The notes: generated by a model from the letters alone, not told the origin. DNA of 64,000 nucleotides from Azospirillum brasilense (GCF_007827815.1 NZ_VITH01000014.1:106622-170621), one strand, 5' to 3'; positions 8,467-16,696 are shown, numbered from the stretch's first letter. Numbers and translations are program-made.

Positions 8467-9429
8467 ATGGACGACCACAAGACCGACCAGGAGAACGCCG
8501 AACTGCTGGACCGCCCGGTCCAGCTGGCGCTGCGGCTGGATTCGCCGCTGCGCGGCGACGTGAACAACGACCGGGCCCTGATGGCCTATTCGCTGTTCGG
8601 CCTGTCGAAGGACAAGGTGGAAAGCCTTCCCACCTACGACGACGGCAAGGTGAAGATCGAGGTGCGCGCGCCGCGCGACGTCGGCGTTGCGACGATCTGG
8701 GACAAGTCGGTGCTGATCTACGCCGTCTCGCTGCTGCGCGAGAAGATGGCCGAGGGCAAGATGGGGCCGGAGGTCGGGAAGCTCCATTTCACCACCAGCG
8801 ATCTCCAGCGCATCGTCGGCAAGACTGCCGGCGGCAGTGCCTACGACAAGATCGAAGGGGCGCTGGAACGGCTGCAGGGTACCCAGATCAAGACCAACCT
8901 GGAGGCCGGGGGCGAGGGCGAGAGCGGCGCCTTCTCCTGGATTTCCGACTACAAGCTGCTCTACCGCCGCGGCAAGAAGGACGGGGAGCGGCAGGTGCGC
9001 GGCCTGACCCTGGTGCTGTCGAACTGGGTGGTGCGCGCGGCGCTGGGCAACAACCTGCTGACCTATTCGGAAGACTACTTCGCGCTGAAGCCCATCGAGA
9101 AGCGGCTCTACGAGATCGCCCGCGCCCATCTGGGCCACGGCACCGCCTTCTGGATGGCGCTGGAGCCGCTGCGCAAGCGGGTCGGCTCCGACAACGACCT
9201 GCGCAAGTTCAAGAACGCGCTCGGCCCCGTGCTCCAGGCCGACCGCATCCCCGGCTACGGCGTGCGCATCGTCGAGGCCGCGGAGTACAAGGAGTTGATG
9301 ACGGCGCGCGGCGCCTCGATCGCCCGCGTGCTGAACGCCGACCTGCCGGTGATCTTCTGGCGCAAGGACGCCGGCGAGCCGGAGAGCTGGATCGACATTC
9401 CCAGGGTCGAGTTCGACGAGGTGGTCTGA
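8467..9429 (+). CDS. Plasmid replication initiator protein (RPA/RepA type)
   Basis: A 320-residue initiator resembling the 'replication initiator protein A' family of alphaproteobacterial plasmids and chromids. Recognisable parts are the N-terminal MAYSLFGLSKDKVESLP, a helix-rich core (WDKSVLIYAVSLLREKMAEG), the winged-helix-like LHFTTSDLQRIVGKT with GSAYDKIEGALERLQGT, and LSNWVVRAALGNNLLTYSEDYF with a second DNA-binding helix region (KPIEKRLYEIARAHLG). It should bind the iterons just upstream to open the origin. The ATG at 8467 follows GGGGAGATTGGGTGC; longer in-frame starts would run through the repeat-bearing regulatory DNA and were rejected. The gene ends 14 bases before the convergent LysR gene. 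Confidence 0.85.
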   Translation: MDDHKTDQENAELLDRPVQLALRLDSPLRGDVNNDRALMAYSLFGLSKDKVESLPTYDDGKVKIEVRAPRDVGVATIWDKSVLIYAVSLLREKMAEGKMGPEVGKLHFTTSDLQRIVGKTAGGSAYDKIEGALERLQGTQIKTNLEAGGEGESGAFSWISDYKLLYRRGKKDGERQVRGLTLVLSNWVVRAALGNNLLTYSEDYFALKPIEKRLYEIARAHLGHGTAFWMALEPLRKRVGSDNDLRKFKNALGPVLQADRIPGYGVRIVEAAEYKELMTARGASIARVLNADLPVIFWRKDAGEPESWIDIPRVEFDEVV

Positions 9430-9443
9430 CCCCCTCCCCTGCC

Positions 9444-10325
9444 CTATTCATTCAGCAAAAGATCGCGGAAGGTCCGGGCGGCGTGGCTCAGCCCGCGCTC
9501 GCGGTGGCGCAGCAGGCGGAAGGGCCGTTCGGGCAGCGGGAAGGGCACGCGGTGCAGATGCCCGGCCAACAGCGCGCCGCGCGCCACCAGATCGGACAGG
9601 GCGGTGGCCCCCGCCCCGGCCATGACCGCCGACAGCACCGCCTCGTTCGACGGCAGCTCCAGCGCCACCGGCAAATCCTCCGGCGCCCTCCCCTGCCCGC
9701 GCAGCGCCTCCTCGAACTCGGATCGGGTGCCCGACCCGGCTTCCCGCAGGACCCAGGGGGAGCGGTGCAACTCCGCCATCGGCAGATCGCTCCGCCCGCG
9801 CCAGGGATGCCCGTCGCCCACCAGCAGCAGCAGACGGTCGCCGGGCAGACGGTCCTGGTCGAGCAGCGGGTCCGTCACCTCCCCTTCCACCAACCCCAGA
9901 TCGGCGGCGCCGTCCAGCACGGCCTTGGCGACCTGGGCGGTGTTGGCGGCCTTCACCGCGACGTCGACGTCCGGATGGCGCCGGTGGAATGCCACGAGCC
10001 GTTCGGGCAGCCAGTAGCCGGTGATGGTCTGGCTGGCGTGGATGGCGATGCGCCCGCGCTTCAGCGCCGACAGGTCGGCCAGCATGCGCTCCGCCGCCTC
10101 GGCGCGGGCAAGCACGGCGACGGCCTCGTTCAGGAACAGGCGCCCGGCCTCGGTCAGCTCGATGCGGCGGCCGACCCGGTCGAACAGGCGGACGGCGTGC
10201 CGCGCCTCCAGGCTGGAGACGGCGGCGCTGACCGCCGACTGCGTCAGGTTCAGGGCGGCGGCGGCCCGCGTCACATGCTGCTGCGTCGCGACCGCCACGA
10301 AGATGCGGAGCTGTTCGAGGGTCAT
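9444..10325 (-). CDS. LysR-family regulator (YeiE/CysB-like), divergent from yeiH
   Basis: A 293-residue LysR regulator. The N-terminal winged helix begins MTLEQLRIFVAVATQQH, with recognition helix LTQSAVSAAVSSLEARH. The effector domain of about 200 residues includes the typical GYWLPERLVAFHRRHPDV and LREAGSGTR segments. The start at 10325 gives the standard LysR length and N-terminus. It is divergent from yeiH with a 113-base gap that carries an LysR-type palindrome. In enterobacteria the same pair is yeiE-yeiH; Cronobacter YeiE has been described as sulfite-responsive. By position it should control yeiH, possibly sensing sulfite or a related sulfur signal. The effector is inference. Confidence 0.85.
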   Translation of the reverse strand: MTLEQLRIFVAVATQQHVTRAAAALNLTQSAVSAAVSSLEARHAVRLFDRVGRRIELTEAGRLFLNEAVAVLARAEAAERMLADLSALKRGRIAIHASQTITGYWLPERLVAFHRRHPDVDVAVKAANTAQVAKAVLDGAADLGLVEGEVTDPLLDQDRLPGDRLLLLVGDGHPWRGRSDLPMAELHRSPWVLREAGSGTRSEFEEALRGQGRAPEDLPVALELPSNEAVLSAVMAGAGATALSDLVARGALLAGHLHRVPFPLPERPFRLLRHRERGLSHAARTFRDLLLNE

Positions 10326-10346
10326 GCGGTTCCCGCCGTTGCAATC

Positions 10347-10380
10347 GTTCGATTTAATCGAACGGTTCATCCACTATAAT
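10347..10380 (+). promoter_or_regulatory. yeiH promoter with LysR-type operator
   Basis: GTTCGATTTAATCGAAC at 10347-10363 is a palindrome with perfect 8-bp arms around one base and fits the LysR T-N11-A pattern. A perfect -10 box TATAAT follows at 10375-10380, and the -35 position falls inside the palindrome. This is the layout of an activator-controlled promoter for yeiH. Confidence 0.7.
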
Positions 10381-10438
10381 CCGTTGGAACGAACGGTCCA
10401 GAGGGGGCAGCTTCCCGGCATCGGAATTCGAGGACACC

Positions 10439-11488
10439 ATGCCGACCCCTGCACTTTCATCGCCCCGCCAGACCCTGCGCACCCTGTTGCCGGGAGTTCT
10501 GCTCTGCTCCGGCGTGAGCGGCGCGGCGCTGGCCCTGCAAAGCCTGGAACTGCGGGTCTTCGGGCAGGCCTGGCTGGAGGCGCTGGTCCTGGCGATCCTG
10601 CTCGGGGTGGCCTTGCGCAGCGTCTGGGCGCCGGGGCGGCGCTGGAAGGCGGGGACGGACTTCAGCGCCAAGACGCTGCTGGAGGTCGCGGTGATGCTGT
10701 TGGGCGCCTCCATCGATCCGCAGACCATCCTGGCCGCCGGGCCGGGGTTGGTGGCGGGGATCGCCGGGGTGGTCGCCCTGGCTCTGGCGGTCAGCTACGG
10801 CATCGGCCGCCTGCTGGGATTGCCGCCGCGCATGGCGGTGCTGGTCGCCTGCGGCAACTCGATCTGCGGCAATTCGGCCATCGCGGCGACGGCGCCGGTG
10901 ATCGGGGCGCACGGCGACGACGTGGCGGCGGCCATCGCCTTCACGGCGGTGCTGGGTGTTCTGGTGGTGCTCGGCCTGCCGCTGCTGGTGCCGTTGCTTG
11001 GGCTCAGCCCCATGCAGTACGGCGTGTTCGCCGGGCTGACCGTTTACGCGGTGCCGCAGATCCTGGCGGCGACGGCGCCGGTCGGCGCGCTGAGCGTCCA
11101 GGTCGGGACGCTGGTGAAGCTGCTGCGCGTGCTGATGCTGGGGCCGGTGGTGGTGGTGCTGGCCTTGATGGCGAAGCCGGAAGAAGCTGCCCGGGAAGGG
11201 GGCGCCAAGACCCGGCTCCCGCTGCGCCGGCTGGTGCCCTGGTTCATCCTGGGCTTCCTGGCGCTGGCCGGGCTGCGGGCTGTGGGGCTGATCCCGGACG
11301 CCGCCCTGGCGGCCAGCCAGACCGCGGCGGGCGTCCTGACGGTGCTGTCGATGGCCGCGCTGGGGCTCGGGGTGGATGTGCGGATGCTGTCGCGGGCGGG
11401 GCTTCGTGTCACCGCGGCGGTGGTGCTGTCGCTGGCGGCGCTCGGCGCCATCGGGCTGGGGCTGATCCGGCTGCTCGGAATCATGTGA
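10439..11488 (+). CDS. yeiH: YeiH-family putative sulfate/sulfur exporter (UPF0324)
   Basis: A 349-residue polytopic membrane protein of the UPF0324/YeiH family, with about ten hydrophobic segments. Family landmarks are LGVALRSVWAPGRRW with FSAKTLLEVAVMLLGASI, the conserved CGNSICGNSAIAATAPVIGA near residues 135-155, and the C-terminal SMAALGLGVDVRMLSRAGLR. The family is annotated as a putative sulfate exporter, and transport has little direct proof. The start codon follows GAGGACACC. The divergent LysR gene suggests induced expression. It may relieve sulfite, sulfate or related anion stress generated by the sulfonate and cysteine operons on this replicon; that link is inference. It ends by overlapping the convergent Ada-domain gene by 8 bases. 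Confidence 0.85.
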   Translation: MPTPALSSPRQTLRTLLPGVLLCSGVSGAALALQSLELRVFGQAWLEALVLAILLGVALRSVWAPGRRWKAGTDFSAKTLLEVAVMLLGASIDPQTILAAGPGLVAGIAGVVALALAVSYGIGRLLGLPPRMAVLVACGNSICGNSAIAATAPVIGAHGDDVAAAIAFTAVLGVLVVLGLPLLVPLLGLSPMQYGVFAGLTVYAVPQILAATAPVGALSVQVGTLVKLLRVLMLGPVVVVLALMAKPEEAAREGGAKTRLPLRRLVPWFILGFLALAGLRAVGLIPDAALAASQTAAGVLTVLSMAALGLGVDVRMLSRAGLRVTAAVVLSLAALGAIGLGLIRLLGIM

Positions 11489-11711
11489 GCGTCGCCGGCG
11501 GCGCGTTGGGGCGGCAGCGCTTGCAGGGGCGGAAGCCCGCCGCCTCCGCCGCCGCGGCATCGGGGTGGAAGGCGACGTTTTCCCGCTTGGCTCGGCGGGA
11601 CGGGCAGGAGGGCCGGCAATAGATTCCGGTGCTGCGCACCGCGTAGACGAAGCGCCCGTCACCGTCGCGGTCCCGGCGCGTCACCGCGCTCCACATCGCG
11701 TCCTCGTCCAT
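11481..11711 (-). CDS. Stand-alone Ada metal-binding domain protein
   Basis: A 76-residue protein consisting only of the zinc-binding domain of the Ada DNA-repair protein. The four cysteines appear in order in GIYCRPSCPSR and RPCKRCRPN, with FVYAVRSTGIYCRPSCP and PDAAAAEAAGFRPCKRC matching the Ada N-domain signature. In full Ada the first cysteine accepts methyl groups from phosphotriesters. No AraC-type or methyltransferase domain follows, and the stop is genuine in this frame. The ATG at 11711 follows GGGAGGGC. It may be a free Ada-type sensor or a remnant. Convergent with yeiH, overlapping by 8 bases. Confidence 0.8.
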   Translation of the reverse strand: MDEDAMWSAVTRRDRDGDGRFVYAVRSTGIYCRPSCPSRRAKRENVAFHPDAAAAEAAGFRPCKRCRPNAPPATLT

Positions 11712-11800
11712 GATGCCCTCCCGATCCTGCCGCTGGGATCGTCGCCGATGCCGCGAAGGTGGGCCACCCGTTTCCTGCGCCGCGCAAAAAGACGGCTGGC

Positions 11801-11832
11801 AAAAAAGACGGCCGGCAGAGGTCTGCCGGCCG
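11801..11832 (-). terminator. Rho-independent terminator of the repeat-protein gene
   Basis: A perfect 10-bp GC stem (11809-11818 with 11823-11832, loop AGGT) is followed on the minus strand by TCTTTTTT. It lies 41 bases after the stop of the secreted repeat protein. Confidence 0.85.
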
Positions 11833-11872
11833 CGAGGTTCGGGGAGGGAGGGACGCGAGGCGGGGGATAGCC

Positions 11873-12412
11873 TTACTTCTGGATGCCGATGACCTGCTGC
11901 TGGGCCTTGTTGCCGATGCCGGCGGAGAGGTTGGAGACGGTGCCGAGGTTCTGGTTGAACAGGGCGCCCGGCGCGCCGAACTGCATGGCCTTGACCTGCT
12001 GCTGGGCGGTGTTGCCGATGCCGACCGCGCTGTTGCTGACGGTGCCGGCGTTGCTGTTGAAGCCGCCCAGAGCGAAGGGCGCCTTCACCCCGCCACCCAT
12101 CCCGCCGCCCGTCTGCAGGCCGAAGACCTGCTGCTTGGCGGTGTTGCCGACGCCGGCGGCGAGGTTGGAGACGTTGCCCAGGTTGGAGGCGGTGCCGAAG
12201 GGCCCGGCCAGCCCGCTGCCCGCCTGCACACCCATCACCTGCTGCTGCGCCTTGTTCTGGATGCCCGCGGCGGTGTTGGAGATGACGCCCAGGTTGCTGG
12301 CGTTGCCGAGCGGGATGCCGCCGGTCATCAGGTCGCCGGCGAAGGCCGGGCCAAAGGAGGCGGCGGAGCACAGGACGGCGACGGCGGCGGCGATCAGGGT
12401 GGTGCGGCGCAT
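11873..12412 (-). CDS. Secreted four-repeat Asn/Gly/Gln-rich protein, curlin-like periodicity
   Basis: A 179-residue exported protein. Residues 1-25 are a signal peptide (RTTLIAAAVAVLCSAA, cleavage near AFA-GD). The rest contains four repeats of about 24 conserved residues, each carrying VSN-x-A-x-GIGN-x-AQQQV and ending in a GxQ-type step. The spacers are glycine-rich (one contains TGGGMGGG). The G-x2-N-x-A-x2-Q step resembles curlin repeats but is one residue shorter, and no csg genes are near. I do not recognise an exact family. A beta-solenoid or amyloid-like surface protein is a reasonable guess. The start at 12412 follows GGAAGGAAA, and a strong terminator follows the gene. Confidence 0.7.
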   Translation of the reverse strand: MRRTTLIAAAVAVLCSAASFGPAFAGDLMTGGIPLGNASNLGVISNTAAGIQNKAQQQVMGVQAGSGLAGPFGTASNLGNVSNLAAGVGNTAKQQVFGLQTGGGMGGGVKAPFALGGFNSNAGTVSNSAVGIGNTAQQQVKAMQFGAPGALFNQNLGTVSNLSAGIGNKAQQQVIGIQK

Positions 12413-12676
12413 GGTGTGGTTTCCTTCCGGTGTCTGAGGAGTTGGTGTCTGGGGGAGTTGGCTGCCGGTTCCGTCTGCGTCGGGGCCCGGCCTGTCCGAT
12501 GACCAGACCCTACGCCCCGCCGCCCTCCCCCGCTGTGGCCTGCGCCACACTGTGGGACAGCTTTTCCAAAAGGCCGTTTTTCCCGCCCATACCGTTGAGG
12601 TGCGGGGGATTTCCTGTACGATCCCCCGACGCCTTTTCCGGCACCCGCCCCTGTTCCGCGCGGGGCCACCACAACG

Positions 12677-13345
12677 ATGCGAGACGGCGCAATGCTTCAG
12701 ACACCCGACCGGTTGGACCCGGAGGTCGTGATCTTCGATTTCGACGGCGTCATCATCGACTCCGTGCCCACCAAGAACGGCGGCTTCGCCATCCTCTACG
12801 GCATCGACGATGCGGAGACGGAGGAGCGGATGCGGCAGACGATCTGGCGCAACGGCGGCCTCAGCCGGTTCAAGATGCTGGGGATCCTGGAGCGGGAGAT
12901 GTTCGGGCGCGATCCCGGCCCGGCGGAGATCGACGACCTGGCCCGCCGCTACGCCGAGATCGTCGACCCGCGCGTTCCCGACTGCGCGCTGATCGCCGGT
13001 GCGGAGACGGTGCTGGACCGGCTGGACGGCACGCCCTGCCACCTCGTCTCGGGCACGCCGCATGAGGTGCTGATGGGCACGGTGCGCACCAAGGGGCTGG
13101 AGCGGCATTTCCGCAGCATCACCGGCTCCCCCAACGTGAAGGCGGAGGTCTTCGCGCGCATCGTCGCCGAGGGCGGCCATGACCCGGCACGGTCGCTCGC
13201 CATCGGCGATTCCCTGACCGAACTGGAGGCCGCCCGCAAGGCCGGCACGGGTTTCGTCGGCGTGGTGTCGGAGGGGCTGCCGAACCCCTTCCCGCCCGAC
13301 GTGACGGTGGTCGGCGACCTGCACGGGCTCGCCCGGCTGCTCTGA
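12677..13345 (+). CDS. HAD-superfamily phosphatase (phosphoglycolate phosphatase-like)
   Basis: A 222-residue HAD hydrolase. Motif I VIFDFDGVIIDS supplies the nucleophilic Asp and the acid/base Asp. A helical cap follows (about residues 35-100), then motif II CHLVSGTP, motif III lysine in SPNVKAEVFARI, and motif IV LAIGDSLTELEAAR. This matches the phosphoglycolate/beta-phosphoglucomutase-like subclass. The substrate cannot be told from sequence. A second in-frame ATG at 12692 could be the true start. Divergent from the secreted repeat protein across a 264-base gap that contains no other clear gene. Confidence 0.85.
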   Translation: MRDGAMLQTPDRLDPEVVIFDFDGVIIDSVPTKNGGFAILYGIDDAETEERMRQTIWRNGGLSRFKMLGILEREMFGRDPGPAEIDDLARRYAEIVDPRVPDCALIAGAETVLDRLDGTPCHLVSGTPHEVLMGTVRTKGLERHFRSITGSPNVKAEVFARIVAEGGHDPARSLAIGDSLTELEAARKAGTGFVGVVSEGLPNPFPPDVTVVGDLHGLARLL

Positions 13346-13455
13346 GCGGCGGTGCTGAGCAGAAGCGTTGCGGAAAACGGTCGCATCGGGGTATTGTTTA
13401 TGAGCCCAACAATCCATAAATGATTAGGGCATCCTATGACGAAAGGGAGGTCAGT

Positions 13456-13653
13456 ATGCCCGTGCCGAAAGAGGCTGCCGAAGCCGCCCGTGACCGTTAT
13501 CTGGCGATCCTCAGCGGGTTTCCCGGTATGACCCGCGCCGAAGTCACGAAGCTGTCCGACGACTACGCCATCGCGGTCAATTTCGCGTCGGGCATTCCCG
13601 ACGATCTTCCCAAGGATCTCGACGGCGTGCCGGTGATCGCACGCACCCAGTGA
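13456..13653 (+). CDS. Small soluble protein of unknown function
   Basis: A 65-residue protein that I do not recognise. It reads MPVPKEAAEAARDRYL, then a charged middle containing GMTRAEVTKLSDDYAI, and ends in a Pro/Asp-rich tail (FASGIPDDLPKDLDG). It has no signal peptide or membrane segment. The ATG at 13456 has an excellent ribosome site (AAGGGAGGTCAGT), which supports it as a real gene. A bidirectional terminator follows directly. Confidence 0.55.
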   Translation: MPVPKEAAEAARDRYLAILSGFPGMTRAEVTKLSDDYAIAVNFASGIPDDLPKDLDGVPVIARTQ

Positions 13654-13679
13654 CGCTCAACTATTGACGCGAAAACGCG

Positions 13680-13708
13680 ACGCCCGGTCCAGACCATGGA
13701 CCGGGCGT
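13680..13708. terminator. Bidirectional rho-independent terminator
   Basis: A perfect 12-bp stem (ACGCCCGGTCCA and its complement, 13680-13691 and 13697-13708) with loop GACCA is flanked by a short T-run on the plus strand and GCGTTTTC on the minus strand. It separates the converging small-protein and FemAB-like genes. Confidence 0.85.
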
Positions 13709-13724
13709 TTCGCATTTTTGGGAC

Positions 13725-14912
13725 TTAAGCCGGGTTGGATGGGGTGGTGGCGTCGGCGCGCTCGGCCGGTCCCTTGTTCATCGCCATGGCCATCATCTGA
13801 CTCGCCTGCGCGGTGCAGGTCGCGGCCAGCGTGCGCACCGTCTGGCCGCCTTCGACGAGCAGCCGGCTGAGCATCGGTCCGGGCGCCTCGAAGGTGCCGA
13901 TGAAGACCCGCTCCTCCTCCCCCTTGCCGGCGAAGCCGCGCTTGAACAGATGCACGCCGGGATTGGCCTGGGCGTTGACGCCGTGCAGGTCGTAGCGCTT
14001 CCCGCCGTTGGCCTTCACCCACTGCATCGCCTTCCAATGGACGAGGAAGGCCGCGTTCAGCGGCAGTCCGGCCTCCGCGGTGGCCGAATTCTGCATCAGC
14101 GCGGTGTCGCCGAGCAGCGACACCACCACGCCGGCCACCGGCTCGCCGTTGTGGGAGGCCATCACCGCGTGCATCTTCATGCCGTCGGGCAGGGCGCGGT
14201 GGACCTTCGTCAGGGTGCGGCTGTCGAAGGCGCGGAAGCCCTTGCGGCGCTGCGTCTGGATGAACAGATCGTCGATGGCGTCGAGGATCTCCGGCGAGGA
14301 ACCCTCGACGACCTCCAGCCCGGCCCCCTCGGCTTTGGCGAGGCCACGCCGCCAGTGGCGGGACAGGTCCTTGTGGATCGTCGCCTCGTCGCGGGTCAGG
14401 TCCATGATGAAGGTGCGGTAGGGCGCCTTGGCGTCGCTGTGCCGCATCCCCAGCGCCTCCATGGCGGACAGCGCGCGGGCGCCCTCCCCTGCCCCGTCCT
14501 CGATGCGCGGCAGGACGCGCAGGAACAGGCCGCGCCGGACGCTGTACTCGGCCTTCATCGCGTCCATGATCGCCAGGAAGTCGGCCGGATCGGCTGGACG
14601 GCCCTTGGGACGCCACAGCGGCCCCCACATGACCAGCGCGATGCCGCCGATGCCCGGCACCCGGCGGACCAGCAACTGCGCCGCGGCGACCGGCTGGCCG
14701 TCCCGGCGCAGCACGATGTGGCTGAGGTCGCGGCCGGGATGGGCGATGCGCCCGAAATCCCAGGTCTGGAAGATGTTGGCGTCGTCGAAGCCGTTCATGA
14801 CGGCGTACCAGCCGCCGCGGTCCATACGGTCGATTTCGACAGCCGGTGAAGCGTCCAGGCAATCGCCCCCAAATGCGTCGGTGTGAATCTGGCGTTTCCC
14901 CAGCGAAGTCAC
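13725..14912 (-). CDS. FemAB/GNAT-like acyltransferase (peptidoglycan-bridge type)
   Basis: A protein of about 395 residues with the FemAB/lipid II glycyltransferase-like fold of two linked GNAT domains. Landmarks are NIFQTWDFGR and VAAAQLLVRRVPGIGGIALVMWGPLW in the first half. In the second are TFIMDLTRDEATIHKDLSRHWRRGLAKAE, RKGFRAFDS and NGGKRYDLHGVNAQANPGVHLFKRGF. Members transfer amino acids or acyl groups to peptidoglycan precursors, polysaccharides or lipids; the substrate here is unknown. A GTG start at 14912 after GAGAGGCTC is preferred. The frame is open to a TTG at 15047, so up to 45 more N-terminal residues are possible. Its nearest neighbour downstream is the bidirectional terminator. 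Confidence 0.75.
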   Translation of the reverse strand: MTSLGKRQIHTDAFGGDCLDASPAVEIDRMDRGGWYAVMNGFDDANIFQTWDFGRIAHPGRDLSHIVLRRDGQPVAAAQLLVRRVPGIGGIALVMWGPLWRPKGRPADPADFLAIMDAMKAEYSVRRGLFLRVLPRIEDGAGEGARALSAMEALGMRHSDAKAPYRTFIMDLTRDEATIHKDLSRHWRRGLAKAEGAGLEVVEGSSPEILDAIDDLFIQTQRRKGFRAFDSRTLTKVHRALPDGMKMHAVMASHNGEPVAGVVVSLLGDTALMQNSATAEAGLPLNAAFLVHWKAMQWVKANGGKRYDLHGVNAQANPGVHLFKRGFAGKGEEERVFIGTFEAPGPMLSRLLVEGGQTVRTLAATCTAQASQMMAMAMNKGPAERADATTPSNPA

Positions 14913-15269
14913 GTCGAGCCTCTCGCGTGGTTGGTCGAATGGGCGCAATCGGGGCGGACGTGGAACCTCGCCCGTCCCGCTTCCCTGGCCGGAGGCCAGA
15001 GCCGTCGCATCGTCGAAGGTCGAAGCTCCGCGGAAAGTTTTAGACAATTCACGCGCGGCCTACGGTCTTTGCGATCGTCCACAAACAATAGGAGACGCAC
15101 AGGAAAATCACACAAACCCTGATGGGTTCGCGCAAAATCCCACTGGATTATTCTCTGTGGCTAAGCGCTTTTTCTGGGGATTGTATGGGCTACGCCCGTA
15201 TCGACAGTTGCACCGCGGCGCAATACGCCCAATTCGGCGCTGATTGAGTGGGAATCCGTACTTCGGCGT
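14913..15269. other. Intergenic stretch between FemAB-like gene and a small gene
   Basis: The first 135 bases may belong to the N-terminus of the FemAB-like gene if the TTG start is used. The rest is less GC-rich than the genes and probably contains the minus-strand promoter. No clear -10/-35 pair, RNA gene or repeat was found. Confidence 0.4.
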
Positions 15270-15494
15270 TCAGAACATCGTCAATTGGATGATGCCGTCG
15301 GCGCGGGCGTGGCGTTCCGCCGCGTTGGCGGCGGCGTCCTGGGCGCCTTCCTGCGATTGGGCGATCCCGACGGCGATGCGCTCCCCGGCCACCGAGACGG
15401 TCCAGGTCCAGCGCCCATCGGTCCGCCACGACACGGCCAACTCGCAGCCATGCGCCTGACACACCAGTTGCCGCACCGACCAGTTCGCCGCCAT
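15270..15494 (-). CDS. Small tryptophan-containing protein upstream of parA
   Basis: A 74-residue protein from ATG 15494. It begins MAANWSVRQLVCQAHGCELA, then has WRTDGRWTWTVSVAGERIAV and an Ala-rich helix (QSQEGAQDAAANAAERHA). The predicted layout is a Trp-rich beta sheet followed by an amphipathic helix, like the small proteins at 52543-52785 and 53424-53624. It is divergent from parA. No family is recognised; phage- or plasmid-type accessory proteins often look like this. Confidence that it is expressed is moderate because no strong ribosome site is visible. Confidence 0.5.
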   Translation of the reverse strand: MAANWSVRQLVCQAHGCELAVSWRTDGRWTWTVSVAGERIAVGIAQSQEGAQDAAANAAERHARADGIIQLTMF

Positions 15495-15673
15495 TCGCGC
15501 AACCCCACAGCCCCGGCGCCGCCTCCGGCCCCGCATGCCTCAGTTATGCACCGGAGAGGCCATGCTCCGCCAGTGCCGGCTGCTCCGCACCGCGGGTAGA
15601 CACCCATTGCGGGGGTTGGGACGACTTGATAGCTTCCCAGACGACTCCGGCACAATGGGGCGACGAGGGGGCA

Positions 15674-16696
15674 ATGACCGGCGACGATTTGAAGCTGCTG
15701 CGCGAGAGGCGCGGCCTCACCCAGACGCAGATGGCCGCGTTCGTGAACGAACTGACCGGCCGCCGCTACGACAAGCAGCGACTCAGCAAGTGGGAGACGG
15801 GGCGCGAGCCCCTGCCCCGCGACGTGCTGGGCCGTCTGCTGCTGCTGTCGCTGGAACAGCCGGCGACCGAGGAGCCGCGCGCCGGCACGACCATCGCCAT
15901 CGGCCTGCAGAAAGGTGGTACGGCCAAGACGGCGACCTCGATCAACGTCGCCTTCATGCTGGCCCGGTCCGGCAACCGCGTGTTGCTGGTGGACGCCGAT
16001 CCGCAGGGCAACGCCACGGTCCATGTCGGCGTTCCGCAGACCGACGTGGTGGCGCTGACGGAGCAGGGCAGGGTGCTCTACCACGCGCTGATGGGCAAGG
16101 CGAAGCTGGCCGACGTCATCCGCCCGACCAGCGTGGAGGGGTTGGACGTCGTGCCGTCGAGCATCGCGCTCGCCAGCGCCGACACCGAGCTGCCGGGCAA
16201 CCTGACCAACGCCCAGACCGCCATGGCGGAGATGCTGGACGCGGTGCGGGGCGACTATGACTTCATCCTGATCGACTGCGCGCCGAACCTGGGGGCGGTC
16301 ACCATCAACGCGCTGACCGCGGCGGACTATGTGCTGATCCCCTGCCAGGCGGAGCCGCACGCCATTCTGGGCGTCAACGCCTTCCTGGACACCGTGACGA
16401 AGATCCAGCGGCGGCTGAACCCGAACCTGCGGATTCTGGGCGTGCTGCCGACCATGTTGAATCCCCGCCAGACCCAAGACCGCTCCTCGCTGGACGACAT
16501 CGGCCGGCTGTGGGGCGAGGATTACCGGGTCTTCCCGCCGGTGCCGCGCGCGACGATCTACGCGCAGGCCGCCGGTGCCAACGTCATCACGCTGGACGCC
16601 GACATCGGCGCGCCCGGCGTGGAAAGCTACGCCGCCATCGCCGGTGCCCTTCTGAAGGCCACCGGACGCATCCGGGAGTCGTCCGATGCCGCCTAA
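15674..16696 (+). CDS. parA: ParA partition ATPase with N-terminal helix-turn-helix
   Basis: A 340-residue ParA. Residues 1-70 form an Xre-like helix-turn-helix (MTGDDLKLLRERRGLTQTQM, later RLSKWETGREPLPRDVLGRL). The Walker-type ATPase follows: deviant P-loop GLQKGGTAKTATSIN, Walker A' VLLVDADPQGN, Walker B FILIDCAPNLG. A type Ia ParA with an HTH usually represses its own operon and moves replicons along the nucleoid. The ATG at 15674 follows GAGGGGGCA. The in-frame start at 15626 is less likely. parB overlaps by 11 bases, so the two are translated together. This confirms that the window belongs to a low-copy replicon. Confidence 0.92.
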   Translation: MTGDDLKLLRERRGLTQTQMAAFVNELTGRRYDKQRLSKWETGREPLPRDVLGRLLLLSLEQPATEEPRAGTTIAIGLQKGGTAKTATSINVAFMLARSGNRVLLVDADPQGNATVHVGVPQTDVVALTEQGRVLYHALMGKAKLADVIRPTSVEGLDVVPSSIALASADTELPGNLTNAQTAMAEMLDAVRGDYDFILIDCAPNLGAVTINALTAADYVLIPCQAEPHAILGVNAFLDTVTKIQRRLNPNLRILGVLPTMLNPRQTQDRSSLDDIGRLWGEDYRVFPPVPRATIYAQAAGANVITLDADIGAPGVESYAAIAGALLKATGRIRESSDAA

